Source: Platycnemis pennipes
Lineage: Eukaryota > Arthropoda > Insecta > Odonata > Platycnemididae
Reading direction: 5' to 3'
Assembly: GCA_933228895.1 (NCBI GenBank)
Contig: OW121853.1
Coordinates: 75,376,645 to 75,440,644, forward strand
Length of the DNA: 64,000 nucleotides
Below, in pieces: positions 61,401 through 61,877 of this stretch (position 1 is its first letter; every line of letters starts with the position of its first letter). Made by a program: the position numbers and the translations under genes. The notes beneath the pieces were generated by a model, which worked only from the letters and a program-made list of their open reading frames with translations, did not search any database and was not told the origin of the DNA.

Positions 61401-61877
61401 TGATCAACCAGAGCCGATATATTGGCACCTTGACCATCCAAGGGTTAAAAGATAATTATAAATGTATCATGGCTACGTAATTGAGAAAGTTAGCCACACA
61501 ATTTCAGATAATTCTGCCTCATTCCAATTTAGTATATGCTTATCATAACATAATACCTATACTTCATTCTTACATTCAATGCTCTCAAAATCTGTTTGTT
61601 TTTTTCCTTGCAAAGGCCTTTCGTCGTGCAGGCTATAACCTTGACCAACTTGATACTGGTTGTCGTAGATGAACTATGTCCCGATAAGGGAACCATGCCA
61701 ACAACACCAACACCAAAGGGTTATGATGAGGAAGAGGAGGAGGATGAAGTTGGGGACCTGACTGTGATGCCAACAGAAATTGATTACAACTCCTCATCAT
61801 TGGCTTGTCACAAGCTTCGTGTTGTCGGAGAGCTTCCTCGCAGAAATCATGGAGTTTGTATAAACAGTCACCCCAAT
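1404..61877 (+). CDS. CACNA2D3: Voltage-gated calcium channel alpha-2/delta subunit (alpha2delta-3/straightjacket type), 27 exons, both ends missing
   Basis: Auxiliary, extracellular, membrane-anchored subunit that promotes surface trafficking and presynaptic placement of CaV channels (family knowledge). Coding exons: 1404-1485, 2898-3002, 3748-4159, 5440-5571, 6526-6785, 6869-6979, 7514-7715, 9751-9887, 16188-16328, 22987-23070, 24108-24164, 25710-25790, 25923-25997, 26199-26303, 27398-27469, 28844-28985, 31521-31566, 33240-33385, 34237-34287, 42071-42164, 47481-47597, 48666-48778, 50870-51009, 53562-53831, 57772-57907, 59444-59732, 61616-61877. All junctions are GT-AG and phases chain to 1287 residues. 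Family landmarks: [29 protein letters not shown] (278-282), [67 protein letters not shown] and VVVDELCP. Signal peptide and C-terminal anchor are not in the window. It is an alpha2delta-3/-4 type rather than -1/-2; which of the insect paralogues it is cannot be settled here. Confidence 0.95.
1669..1981 (+). mobile_element. Decayed TTAA-flanked (piggyBac-like) MITE
   Basis: Starts TTAA-CCCTTTACTCTCAC at 1665. It resembles the better-kept copies at 59131 and 61196, including the internal 'taaaatttgacctata' type segment and a 'tattggcacctt' near the far end. The right TTAA is not recognisable, so the end is approximate. Confidence 0.5.
2140..2829 (+). repeat. Dispersed repeat R1, copy 1, carrying a hairpin insertion
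   Basis: Shares long stretches with 52714-53232, such as 'acatcagtttttcgcc', 'cacgcccacttttccg' and 'cagctgtgtcccc'. Inverted copies lie at 16374-17019 and 17588-17852. No coding capacity or clear terminal repeats were seen. This copy is split at 2623-2786 by a hairpin element. Confidence 0.75.
2623..2786 (+). mobile_element. 164-bp hairpin insertion with 12-bp target-site duplication
   Basis: The 12 bases tatatcagattc flank it at 2611-2622 and 2787-2798; the R1 copy at 52.7 kb has the site only once. From 2656 the insert folds on itself: arms around gatctctcgggtttcacac and its complement, then a second perfect 16-bp stem (ttctccatatcttcct). The loop carries gacgatggg...catcgaaacgtc, resembling the hammerhead-like hairpins elsewhere in the window. 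The first 33 bases do not pair. Confidence 0.7.
2898..3002 (+). CDS. CACNA2D3: alpha2delta exon 2 (residues 28-62)
   Basis: Flanked by cgcag and gtgagt; 35 codons, phase 0 at both ends. It starts [18 protein letters not shown] and continues into a charged helical stretch, as in the N-terminal alpha-2 region (family pattern of a YK motif followed by Leu/Val/Lys-rich helices). Confidence 0.88.
3003..3747. other. Intron without recognisable features
   Basis: AT-rich, with several A/T homopolymer runs near 3290-3440. No repeat or gene found. Confidence 0.5.
3748..4159 (+). CDS. CACNA2D3: alpha2delta exon 3 with acidic/glycine insert (residues 63-199)
   Basis: The acceptor is ctcgcag and the donor gtgagc. 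It opens [17 protein letters not shown] and FAYYNAKML, matching the family EAAE and YFNA landmarks, and ends with [16 protein letters not shown]. Between them, residues about 101-158 are low-complexity: Glu/Ser/Asp-rich, then a seven-glycine run, then acidic again. The vertebrate alpha2delta-3 segment is roughly 50 residues shorter here. The exon is far more GC-rich than its surroundings. N-T-S near its end is a glycosylation sequon. Confidence 0.93.
4190..4666 (+). mobile_element. Decayed DNA-transposon relic related to the 53880-55292 element
   Basis: The left end reads caggggctccaac and the right end gttggtgtgaaccctg, a loose inverted pair. Subterminal 'gtcagggaa' motifs recur, as in the inverse of the 'ttccctgac' motifs at 53.9-55.3 kb. 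Inside is a GC-richer segment (4300-4450) with no protein motif. No target duplication was found. Confidence 0.45.
4680..5087. mobile_element. 408-bp MITE with 34-bp perfect terminal inverted repeats
   Basis: Bases 4680-4713 (starting ccctggtgaaaataaacc) are exactly the reverse complement of 5054-5087. The interior is almost wholly made of degenerate cacagtgtg/cactgtg palindromic units, and so can read as cysteine/histidine-rich open frames on both strands (4618-5010, 4685-4891), which I regard as spurious. No clear target-site duplication. Confidence 0.8.
5440..5571 (+). CDS. CACNA2D3: alpha2delta exon 4, VWA_N end (residues 200-243)
   Basis: Acceptor ttttacag, donor gtgagt. It reads [18 protein letters not shown], then a [20 protein letters not shown] stretch equivalent to the family DPSLxWQYFGSxxGFxRxYP block just before the VWA domain. 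Confidence 0.95.
6526..6785 (+). CDS. CACNA2D3: alpha2delta exon 5, VWA domain with MIDAS (residues 245-330)
   Basis: Acceptor ttgcag, donor gtattt. It carries [18 protein letters not shown], then [12 protein letters not shown]278, S280 and S282 form the DxSxS part of the metal-ion-dependent adhesion site needed for channel trafficking in this family. The segment before WY is C-R-T-R-S, not the triple arginine of the gabapentin-binding alpha2delta-1/-2 proteins. [19 protein letters not shown] is the typical VWA strand/helix pair. Confidence 0.97.
6869..6979 (+). CDS. CACNA2D3: alpha2delta exon 6, VWA domain (residues 331-367)
   Basis: 37 codons, phase 0 at both ends, after tttcag and before gtaaga. 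It reads [18 protein letters not shown] and [18 protein letters not shown]. Thr355 sits where the third MIDAS loop residue is expected (inference). Confidence 0.93.
7514..7715 (+). CDS. CACNA2D3: alpha2delta exon 7, end of VWA domain (residues 368-434)
   Basis: Acceptor ttcccag, donor gtgagt. It has [16 protein letters not shown] with the acidic Asp386 of the VWA fold, then [21 protein letters not shown] and VKWMACENQ, all conserved landmarks of the family. Confidence 0.96.
7716..9276. other. Intron 7, left part, no recognisable features
   Basis: Several short open frames (for example 8787-9074 on both strands) carry no motif. No terminal repeats found. Confidence 0.45.
9277..9566. mobile_element. 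290-bp TTAA-flanked MITE (piggyBac-like)
   Basis: Flanked by TTAA at 9273-9276 and 9567-9570. Ends are cacattcaacccgg and its near-complement ccgtcgggttgaacgtg. Internally it has repeated 'gtcttcagagaggtc' units and CG-rich 'gaatgcgcgtc' motifs. No coding capacity. Confidence 0.8.
9751..9887 (+). CDS. CACNA2D3: alpha2delta exon 8, start of Cache region (residues 435-480)
   Basis: Acceptor cttccag, donor gtcagt. It reads [19 protein letters not shown] and [10 protein letters not shown], then [11 protein letters not shown], matching the family GYYxxISTLAxVxExVxxY...RP...WTxxYxD block. N-K-T is a glycosylation sequon. Confidence 0.96.
11038..13330 (+). mobile_element. Complete piggyBac-family transposon, 2293 bp
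   Basis: Flanked by TTAA at 11034-11037 and 13331-13334. Terminal inverted repeats begin ccctttcccgacc at the left and end ggtcgggaaaggg at the right. The left end carries three related units (11044-11070, 11078-11104, 11122-11147) of the form cccgacctaagcgcccgaaaccgcccg-like; the right end carries one (about 13297-13323). It encodes a transposase with one frameshift. It lies in the 6.3-kb intron between alpha2delta exons 8 and 9, in the same orientation as the gene. Confidence 0.93.
11308..13069 (+). pseudogene. piggyBac transposase with a single frameshift
   Basis: DDE transposase (DDE_Tnp_1_7 family) that cuts and pastes at TTAA. I prefer the ATG at 11308 over 11260, because the earlier one runs through a poly-T tract. 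The acidic/Ser N-terminus is typical. The first catalytic Asp is in [14 protein letters not shown] (codon 12043), the second in [11 protein letters not shown] (12277) and the third in [15 protein letters not shown] (12611). The frame ends early at 12361 because of a shift near 12340-12345 (tatgcatggttc); the rest continues in another frame (12332-13069) through KWWKYLFGF to a C-terminal Cys-rich zinc domain (CVQC...[11 protein letters not shown]). All three acidic residues are kept, so the copy looks young; one indel or sequencing error separates it from an intact gene. Confidence 0.93.
13335..13980. other. Intron 8, segment between piggyBac and pogo relics
   Basis: AT-rich. Short open frames at 13315-13545 and 13663-13881 lack recognisable motifs. 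Confidence 0.4.
14000..15134 (-). mobile_element. Decayed pogo/Tigger-type DNA transposon
   Basis: Read on the minus strand it starts cagttgagcaccc at 15134, a pogo-like terminus next to a TA. A transposase N-terminus follows from about 14751: [20 protein letters not shown], then [12 protein letters not shown] and VGSSTI, the CENP-B/jerky-like helix-turn-helix pattern, broken by stop codons and shifts. [10 protein letters not shown] fits the following CENP-B-type DNA-binding part. An open frame at 14005-14208 may be its C-terminal tail. The left terminus was not found. Confidence 0.6.
15886..15992. repeat. Imperfect inverted repeat with hammerhead-like arms
   Basis: About 45 bases (gttgataggcactgatgttt onward) recur inverted at 15947-15992, with an approximately 11-base spacer. 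The right arm reads cctgaagatggtgtc...cttcaaaacgtc, resembling the hairpin family described in the findings, though with AAAAC in place of GAAAC. Confidence 0.65.
16188..16328 (+). CDS. CACNA2D3: alpha2delta exon 9, charged insert (residues 481-527)
   Basis: 47 codons, phase 0 at both ends, after ttaacag and before gtatgt. It reads [18 protein letters not shown], then a long Arg/Lys/Glu/Gln-rich stretch ending YDQKLKR. Vertebrate members have only a short linker here, so this looks like an arthropod expansion. Its frame and splice sites fit, but remembered homology is weaker than for its neighbours. Confidence 0.78.
16374..17019 (-). repeat. R1 copy 4 (inverted), split by a hAT MITE
   Basis: Matches the reverse of R1 copy 1: ggggtcgtttaccaa at the left, then cttttggaaaagttggcatg and cacagctgactgccaatg. 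It is interrupted by 16414-16837. It ends at the same R1 point (gttgttagactcca) as the copy at 17852. Confidence 0.7.
16414..16837. mobile_element. 424-bp hAT-type MITE
   Basis: Terminal inverted repeats caggggttcccaaac...gtttgggaacccctg, with an exact 8-bp target duplication atctagtg at 16406-16413 and 16838-16845. Subterminal C-runs (acgcccccc) are typical of this common MITE type. Non-coding. Confidence 0.92.
17020..17221 (-). pseudogene. Non-LTR reverse transcriptase fragment with FADD motif
   Basis: The minus-strand frame reads [20 protein letters not shown], then [12 protein letters not shown]. The FADD box is catalytic motif C of non-LTR reverse transcriptases. It is a short internal piece, truncated on both sides and joined at 17020 to an R1 copy. 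It could come from the same family as the 3' ends at 19.1, 60.4 and 63.4 kb (inference). Confidence 0.8.
17222..17587. other. Unassigned stretch between repeat fragments
   Basis: It has moderate GC and A/G-rich purine tracts, with no clear ends. It may be further retrotransposon sequence in a decayed state. Confidence 0.3.
17588..17852 (-). repeat. R1 copy 3 (inverted)
   Basis: Reverse of the R1 segment containing 'attgccgaatctgatag', 'ctcgagatattagcggtg' and 'gggcgtgcaaaggactcg', as in copies 1 and 2. It stops at gttgttagactccat, the same place as copy 4. Confidence 0.75.
18380..18444 (-). repeat. Possible tRNA-derived SINE head
   Basis: Read in reverse: gccaggttggtaatttgctg, then gcctggcaacccaaagacca and gggtttcatcc, the last resembling a Pol III B box (GGTTCGANNCC). 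The A box is poor and no tail was found. Confidence 0.35.
18480..18634 (+). repeat. Dispersed repeat F2, single copy with hammerhead-like hairpin
   Basis: Shares 'ggttttaataaaagtc', 'gaattttactaagtgaat' and 'tgtggttccac' plus 'aagtcaagcctagcaattt' with 39080-39375. The hairpin at 18506-18538 is described separately. Confidence 0.7.
18506..18538 (+). ncRNA. Hammerhead-ribozyme-like hairpin, best-formed copy
   Basis: The box ttggtaa (positions 3-9 by hammerhead numbering) is followed by stem II gact/agtt, then GAAA, then acc-ta-ggt as a minimal stem III, and C at the presumed cleavage site. Flanking aacc and ggtt sit exactly at the stem I positions. Position 6 is G instead of A. Inferred by eye; activity is unknown. 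Confidence 0.35.
18699..19008. mobile_element. 310-bp TTAA-type MITE
   Basis: Ends are ccctcttagtgc and gcactaagaggg. The right flank is TTAA; the left flank is TTCAA, apparently a changed TTAA. Inside, 'gccgatatatcagcc' occurs twice near the right end. Confidence 0.75.
19085..19410 (+). pseudogene. Non-LTR retrotransposon 3' end, copy A
   Basis: It reads [20 protein letters not shown], then [18 protein letters not shown] and EGQVDGKN before a stop at 19281; homology continues to [12 protein letters not shown] in the same strand. This is the conserved C-terminal tail after the reverse transcriptase of a common arthropod non-LTR family (CR1/RTE-like; exact clade unresolved). Confidence 0.8.
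19430..19625 (+). pseudogene. Non-LTR retrotransposon 3' end, copy B, tandem to copy A
   Basis: Repeats the end of copy A: ggaagacctcatatgagat, gttgatagaagaat-like and ctgcgtcaaaccaatc, more decayed. It may be a second insertion or a local duplication. Confidence 0.6.
19700..22986. other. Intron 9, right part; unassigned, partly GC-richer block
   Basis: A block at about 20830-21620 has higher GC and repeated 'gagtctctctc' phrases, unlike the flanks. It may be an LTR or other transposon remnant, but I could not define ends. The rest is AT-rich. A 22-bp unit (ggaaaggtataagggtagga-type) is duplicated at 22230-22251 and 22252-22273. Confidence 0.35.
22987..23070 (+). CDS. CACNA2D3: alpha2delta exon 10 (residues 528-555)
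   Basis: 28 codons, phase 0-0, after atctag and before gtaagt. It reads [19 protein letters not shown] followed by PVFDRRENA. The family equivalent is MTTVAMPVFSKQNE. Confidence 0.9.
23071..25709. other. Introns 10 and 11, no recognisable features
   Basis: Apart from exon 11 at 24108-24164 the sequence is AT-rich, without transposon ends or motif-bearing frames. Confidence 0.4.
24108..24164 (+). CDS. CACNA2D3: alpha2delta exon 11 (residues 556-574)
   Basis: 19 codons, phase 0-0, after tttcag and before a weak gtactt donor. It reads [19 protein letters not shown] and begins with a glycosylation sequon. No vertebrate counterpart is obvious, but frame and position fit between exons 10 and 12. 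Confidence 0.72.
25710..25790 (+). CDS. CACNA2D3: alpha2delta exon 12 (residues 575-601)
   Basis: 27 codons, phase 0-0, flanked by aaacag and gtgagt. It reads [19 protein letters not shown], then QKLMAPHM. This matches the family LLGVxGTDVPxxEL core of the Cache-like domain. Confidence 0.95.
25923..25997 (+). CDS. CACNA2D3: alpha2delta exon 13, Cache core (residues 602-626)
   Basis: 25 codons, phase 0-0, flanked by tttcag and gtaagt. It reads [20 protein letters not shown], then DLRPV, the family signature LGxxGYAFxxxNNGYxLxHPxLRP. Confidence 0.97.
26199..26303 (+). CDS. CACNA2D3: alpha2delta exon 14 (residues 627-661)
   Basis: 35 codons, phase 0-0, after cttcag and before gtgagt. It contains [18 protein letters not shown], matching the family KPNYSSVDLSEVEWED block, and ends EFSPELLA. 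Confidence 0.95.
27398..27469 (+). CDS. CACNA2D3: alpha2delta exon 15 (residues 662-685)
   Basis: 24 codons, phase 0-0, after attacag and before gtgagt. It reads [20 protein letters not shown], then YDDM. The family position is LRNAMVNRKTGKFSMEVK. N-Q-T is a glycosylation sequon. Confidence 0.92.
28844..28985 (+). CDS. CACNA2D3: alpha2delta exon 16 (residues 686-732)
   Basis: Acceptor ctatgcag, donor gtaggt. It starts [20 protein letters not shown], then [15 protein letters not shown], matching the family ...[26 protein letters not shown] segment. It ends with a charged EEIRRSHAE stretch. Confidence 0.95.
30149..31386. mobile_element. 1238-bp non-autonomous hAT element
   Basis: Ends are catagttggga and its complement tcccaactatg. 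The flanks cagtggtc (30141-30148) and cagcggtc (31387-31394) form an 8-bp target duplication with one change. Subterminal 'taactttaacttta' and 'agttaatttttttggtaac' repeats are typical of this type. No transposase frame is left. Confidence 0.85.
30973..31146 (+). pseudogene. Jockey-like non-LTR C-terminal fragment nested in the hAT element
   Basis: The frame reads [20 protein letters not shown], then KILE, a stop, and [14 protein letters not shown]. The pattern APWFVxNxxIHxDLxI followed by a charged helix is characteristic of the C-terminus of jockey-type reverse transcriptase ORFs. One in-frame stop and no upstream RT domain were seen. Confidence 0.55.
31521..31566 (+). CDS. CACNA2D3: alpha2delta exon 17, 46-nt small exon (residues 733-747)
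   Basis: Acceptor acttcag, donor gtaagt. Its 46 bases join a phase-1 to a phase-2 boundary and read [15 protein letters not shown]; the split codon gives W748. It leads into the VGCC_alpha2 tryptophan/tyrosine/cysteine block. Confidence 0.88.
31567..33239. other. Intron 17, no recognisable features
   Basis: AT-rich, with a run of 'tttttaatataactag' repeats near 32400-32505 that look like local AT duplications. No gene found. Confidence 0.4.
33240..33385 (+). CDS. CACNA2D3: alpha2delta exon 18 (residues 749-796)
   Basis: Acceptor tttcag, donor gtaagt. It continues the previous exon as [20 protein letters not shown], then [15 protein letters not shown]. It corresponds to the family WxYCxxDxxPExxxxxPExxLxxFL block. 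The C-terminal part is basic and aromatic. Confidence 0.95.
33386..36270. other. Introns 18 and left part of 19
   Basis: Apart from exon 19 nothing is identified. 35180-35240 has a vague tRNA-like phrase (gtaacctagtgggaggag), too weak to call. 36080-36260 is GC-richer and directly adjoins the piggyBac remnant, possibly part of it. Confidence 0.35.
34237..34287 (+). CDS. CACNA2D3: alpha2delta exon 19, 51-nt exon (residues 798-813)
   Basis: Acceptor cttgcag. The gtgagt donor lies inside the string tatttctgtgagt; choosing it splits the Cys codon and joins to exon 20 as SYF-C-DRNLLL, the family YYCDRxLxxxLVFDA motif. The exon itself is Asp/Lys/Ser-rich. Confidence 0.9.
36277..36960 (-). pseudogene. 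Truncated piggyBac-family transposase
   Basis: On the minus strand an ATG at 36960 gives [11 protein letters not shown], a TAG stop, then a continuous 206-codon frame. That frame has an acidic/Ser N-terminus, [38 protein letters not shown] and [18 protein letters not shown]. These are N-terminal and early DDE_Tnp_1_7 landmarks. It stops before the first catalytic Asp, so it cannot be active. It differs clearly from the element at 11 kb, so it is a separate family. No TTAA-bounded ends were found. Confidence 0.88.
36970..39079. other. Intron 19, middle part, no recognisable features
   Basis: Very AT-rich. No repeat ends or motif-bearing frames seen. Confidence 0.4.
39080..39375 (-). repeat. 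Dispersed repeat F2 with G-rich/C-rich palindrome
   Basis: 39194-39330 is an inverted repeat of about 58-base arms (agagtgaggtggggggg... and ...cccccctcactct) around gattggtctaagaccaatc. It is flanked by the F2 sequence shared with 18480-18634, including 'ggaattttactaagtg'-type (inverted) and 'aagtcaagcctagcaattt'. The arrangement suggests two F2 copies in opposite directions. Confidence 0.7.
39122..39154 (-). ncRNA. Hammerhead-like hairpin (F2 copy)
   Basis: Read in reverse: ttgatag, stem gact/agtc, GAAAC, then cctagatt. Flanking acc and ggt pair at stem I. The stem III/cleavage end is altered (GATT in place of GGTC), so it is probably inactive. Confidence 0.25.
39376..41960. other. Intron 19, right part, no recognisable features
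   Basis: No transposon ends or known protein motifs. Several short frames (39867-40100, 40735-40941, 41239-41469) lack support. Confidence 0.4.
41986..42070 (+). promoter_or_regulatory. UG-rich tract at the exon 20 3' splice site
   Basis: The 3' end of the intron reads gtgtctgtccttttgtgttt, then gcgtgtgtgtttg and tgtgcgtgcgtgcgcg, ending gtgtgcggcccag. No ordinary pyrimidine tract precedes the AG. UG-rich tracts are bound by TDP-43 and CELF/Bruno proteins (established knowledge), so regulated inclusion of exon 20 is plausible (inference). Confidence 0.45.
42071..42164 (+). CDS. CACNA2D3: alpha2delta exon 20 (residues 815-844)
   Basis: Follows a 7.8-kb intron and ends at gtaagc. It reads [17 protein letters not shown], then [13 protein letters not shown], with a glycosylation sequon. 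Its acceptor (gcggcccag) is preceded by a GT/GC-rich tract, not by a pyrimidine tract. Codon use is GC-rich, like exon 3. Confidence 0.96.
42165..43020. other. Intron 20, left part
   Basis: Contains C-rich segments near 42430-42500 and 42560-42600, without recognised elements. Confidence 0.35.
43022..43059 (-). ncRNA. Hammerhead-like hairpin
   Basis: Read in reverse: tagataatgactgc, loop ata, gcagtc (6-bp stem), then AAAACC and tgggtc. The box keeps U and A at positions 3 and 8, but position 4 is A and GAAA has become AAAA. Surrounding sequence (42985-43115, with cttcactaagat and gactcaagtcc) resembles the other repeats of this class. Confidence 0.25.
43331..43456 (+). repeat. Minisatellite, 21 bp x 6
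   Basis: Six identical copies of acattgggagtggatagaga plus t. Because 21 is a multiple of three, the array is open on both strands (WEWIEIH on +, SQCISIH on -), which creates spurious proteins at 43305-43646 and 43313-43519. Confidence 0.95.
43660..47480. other. Intron 20, remainder, no recognisable features
   Basis: AT-rich intron with a C-run near 46927. No repeat ends, RNA gene or supported frame found. Confidence 0.35.
47481..47597 (+). CDS. CACNA2D3: alpha2delta exon 21 (residues 846-883)
   Basis: Acceptor cgtgtag, donor gtaaga. It reads [19 protein letters not shown], then [19 protein letters not shown]. The family equivalent is GVEVAFLGTRTGLSRxN. The acidic/Ser tail precedes a variable loop. 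Confidence 0.95.
47775..47980. repeat. 206-bp imperfect inverted repeat (hairpin)
   Basis: The left arm (caaaggtcttatcatctt, gatcaggcttctgac, gaacctatg, ttcttcaacaaatg) returns inverted in the right arm (tttgttgaagaaaagta, cataggttc, gtcagaagcctgatc, taagaccttg). The loop is about tataaatacctcattata. Probably a foldback MITE in intron 21. Confidence 0.8.
48666..48778 (+). CDS. CACNA2D3: alpha2delta exon 22 (residues 885-921)
   Basis: Acceptor tccag, donor gtaagt. It reads [20 protein letters not shown], then [17 protein letters not shown]. It matches the family HFPLWYRRAAEQxPGSFVYSIPF landmark. Confidence 0.95.
48779..50869. other. Intron 22, no recognisable features
   Basis: Short frames only. 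No transposon termini identified. Confidence 0.4.
50870..51009 (+). CDS. CACNA2D3: alpha2delta exon 23 (residues 923-968)
   Basis: Acceptor ttaacag, donor gtaagt. It reads [18 protein letters not shown], then [20 protein letters not shown] and KNITSS. The family pattern is NxSxxVTASxxIxLxxxKxPxVAAVGIQM. Two glycosylation sequons are present. Confidence 0.95.
51105..51865 (-). mobile_element. Penelope-like element 3' fragment with degenerate GIY-YIG domain
   Basis: Minus-strand frame 51850-51113. [20 protein letters not shown] leads into [20 protein letters not shown], then [26 protein letters not shown] and LDFLERHEI. This is the GIY-YIG endonuclease that follows the reverse transcriptase in Penelope-like elements. 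Here GIY has become SLY and YIG has become YIR, so it is probably inactive. The CCHH-type spacing C-x2-C is kept. No reverse transcriptase is present upstream, so the copy is truncated. Downstream in its own direction lies a hammerhead-like hairpin. Confidence 0.85.
51192..51227 (-). ncRNA. Hammerhead-like hairpin in the Penelope-like fragment
   Basis: Read in reverse: ttgagaatgatg, loop, cgtc, GAAA, then acc-ac-ggt-c as stem III plus cleavage base. Box positions 3 and 8 are U and A. Stem I is weak (gtc/ggt with wobbles). Penelope-like elements are known to carry hammerhead motifs, which supports the reading. Confidence 0.35.
52216..52498. mobile_element. 283-bp TTAA-flanked MITE
   Basis: TTAA at 52212-52215 and 52499-52502. 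Ends cccatttacatcc and ggatgtgaatggg pair with one mismatch. Non-coding. Confidence 0.85.
52714..53232 (+). repeat. Dispersed repeat R1, copy 2
   Basis: Best-preserved R1 copy, uninterrupted at the site where copy 1 carries its hairpin (ctatcagattcggcaataa). Lies in intron 23, upstream of exon 24. Confidence 0.75.
53562..53831 (+). CDS. CACNA2D3: alpha2delta exon 24, Cys-rich and DYQAVC segment (residues 969-1058)
   Basis: 90 codons, phase 0-0, after attgcag and before gtaagt. Five cysteines lie in the first part ([20 protein letters not shown]), then [35 protein letters not shown] and IYDYQAVC. These are the conserved C-terminal alpha-2 landmarks. It ends in a Ser/Pro-rich tail (PGPPPG). 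Confidence 0.97.
53880..55292. mobile_element. 1413-bp DNA transposon with 'ttccctgac' subterminal repeats
   Basis: Ends cagggtggc and gccaccctg. A 5-bp direct repeat ataga flanks both sides (53875-53879, 55293-55297). Repeated 'attccctgac' and 'ttccctgattgg' motifs lie just inside both ends. The interior (54240-55170) has short frames without known motifs. Superfamily not settled: a 5-bp duplication does not fit hAT. Confidence 0.75.
56274..56870 (+). other. GC/C-rich segment nested in the hAT element
   Basis: A Pro-rich 197-codon frame spans it. The composition (runs of C, ccaccacccc) makes a real protein unlikely. Its 3' part carries the hairpin at 56766 followed by tcaattaaattttattcttg, suggesting a retroelement 3' end inserted into the hAT element. 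Borders and target duplication were not found. Confidence 0.4.
56766..56796 (+). ncRNA. Hammerhead-like hairpin with canonical CUGACGA box
   Basis: ctgacga, u, stem ggtgt/acacc with loop tgt, GAAA, then the palindrome accggt and C. Core boxes match the hammerhead consensus, but the flanks (ttcac / aatta) do not pair as stem I in this copy. Activity doubtful. Confidence 0.35.
57772..57907 (+). CDS. CACNA2D3: alpha2delta exon 25, hydrophobic segment (residues 1059-1103)
   Basis: Acceptor ctttcag, donor gtacgt. It reads [20 protein letters not shown], then [20 protein letters not shown]. The family position is AxKWxxxELVLFLVEFNLxSWW. Its hydrophobicity is typical of this part of the family and need not mean a membrane span. 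Confidence 0.9.
58034..58173. repeat. Inverted pair of hammerhead-like hairpins
   Basis: ccacagtatttatgactatt at the left returns inverted as the right end ...taataaatacagtgg. Each arm contains ttgataatga, a short stem with loop agaa, GAAACC and ag(t/c)c (minus 58055-58086, plus 58121-58152). The arms differ at several bases, including both sides of the small stem, which stays paired. Confidence 0.6.
59131..59387. mobile_element. 257-bp TTAA-flanked MITE
   Basis: TTAA at 59127-59130 and 59388-59391. Starts cccttccactctcac and ends catccaaggg. Same family as 61196-61444. Lies just upstream of exon 26. Confidence 0.8.
59444..59732 (+). CDS. CACNA2D3: alpha2delta exon 26, delta region with Gly/His/Ser linker (residues 1105-1199)
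   Basis: Acceptor tttgcag, donor gtgagc. After [11 protein letters not shown] comes a Gly/Ser/His-rich stretch (about residues 1131-1145), then [18 protein letters not shown] and a CIR end. The family pattern is PCDTEYPAFV....C. The linker looks like a lineage-specific insertion. Confidence 0.92.
59826..60109. mobile_element. 284-bp hAT-type MITE
   Basis: Ends caggggcgtcggaa and ttccgacgccgctg. Exact 8-bp target duplication tcaccata at 59818-59825 and 60110-60117. Non-coding. Confidence 0.92.
60352..60840 (-). pseudogene. Non-LTR retrotransposon 3' end, copy C
   Basis: The minus-strand frame 60764-60372 reads [65 protein letters not shown] and [12 protein letters not shown]. This is the region downstream of the reverse transcriptase, with the characteristic YGSxxWTM and EAFEMWC motifs. 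The copy is 5'-truncated; the frame here is intact. Confidence 0.88.
61196..61444. mobile_element. 249-bp TTAA-flanked MITE
   Basis: TTAA at 61192-61195 and 61445-61448. Starts ccctttcgctctta and ends catccaaggg. Same family as 59131-59387 and probably 1669-1981. Confidence 0.82.
61616..61877 (+). CDS. CACNA2D3: alpha2delta exon 27, delta region (residues 1201-1287)
   Basis: The acceptor is cttgcaaag, fixed by the frame [21 protein letters not shown]; the donor is gtaagt. After the family VVVDxLCP motif come a Thr/Pro run, an acidic run of glutamates, [17 protein letters not shown] (family PIEIRYNESLxCxxLK) and [10 protein letters not shown]. The gene should end within one more exon, which I did not find before 64000. 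Confidence 0.95.
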
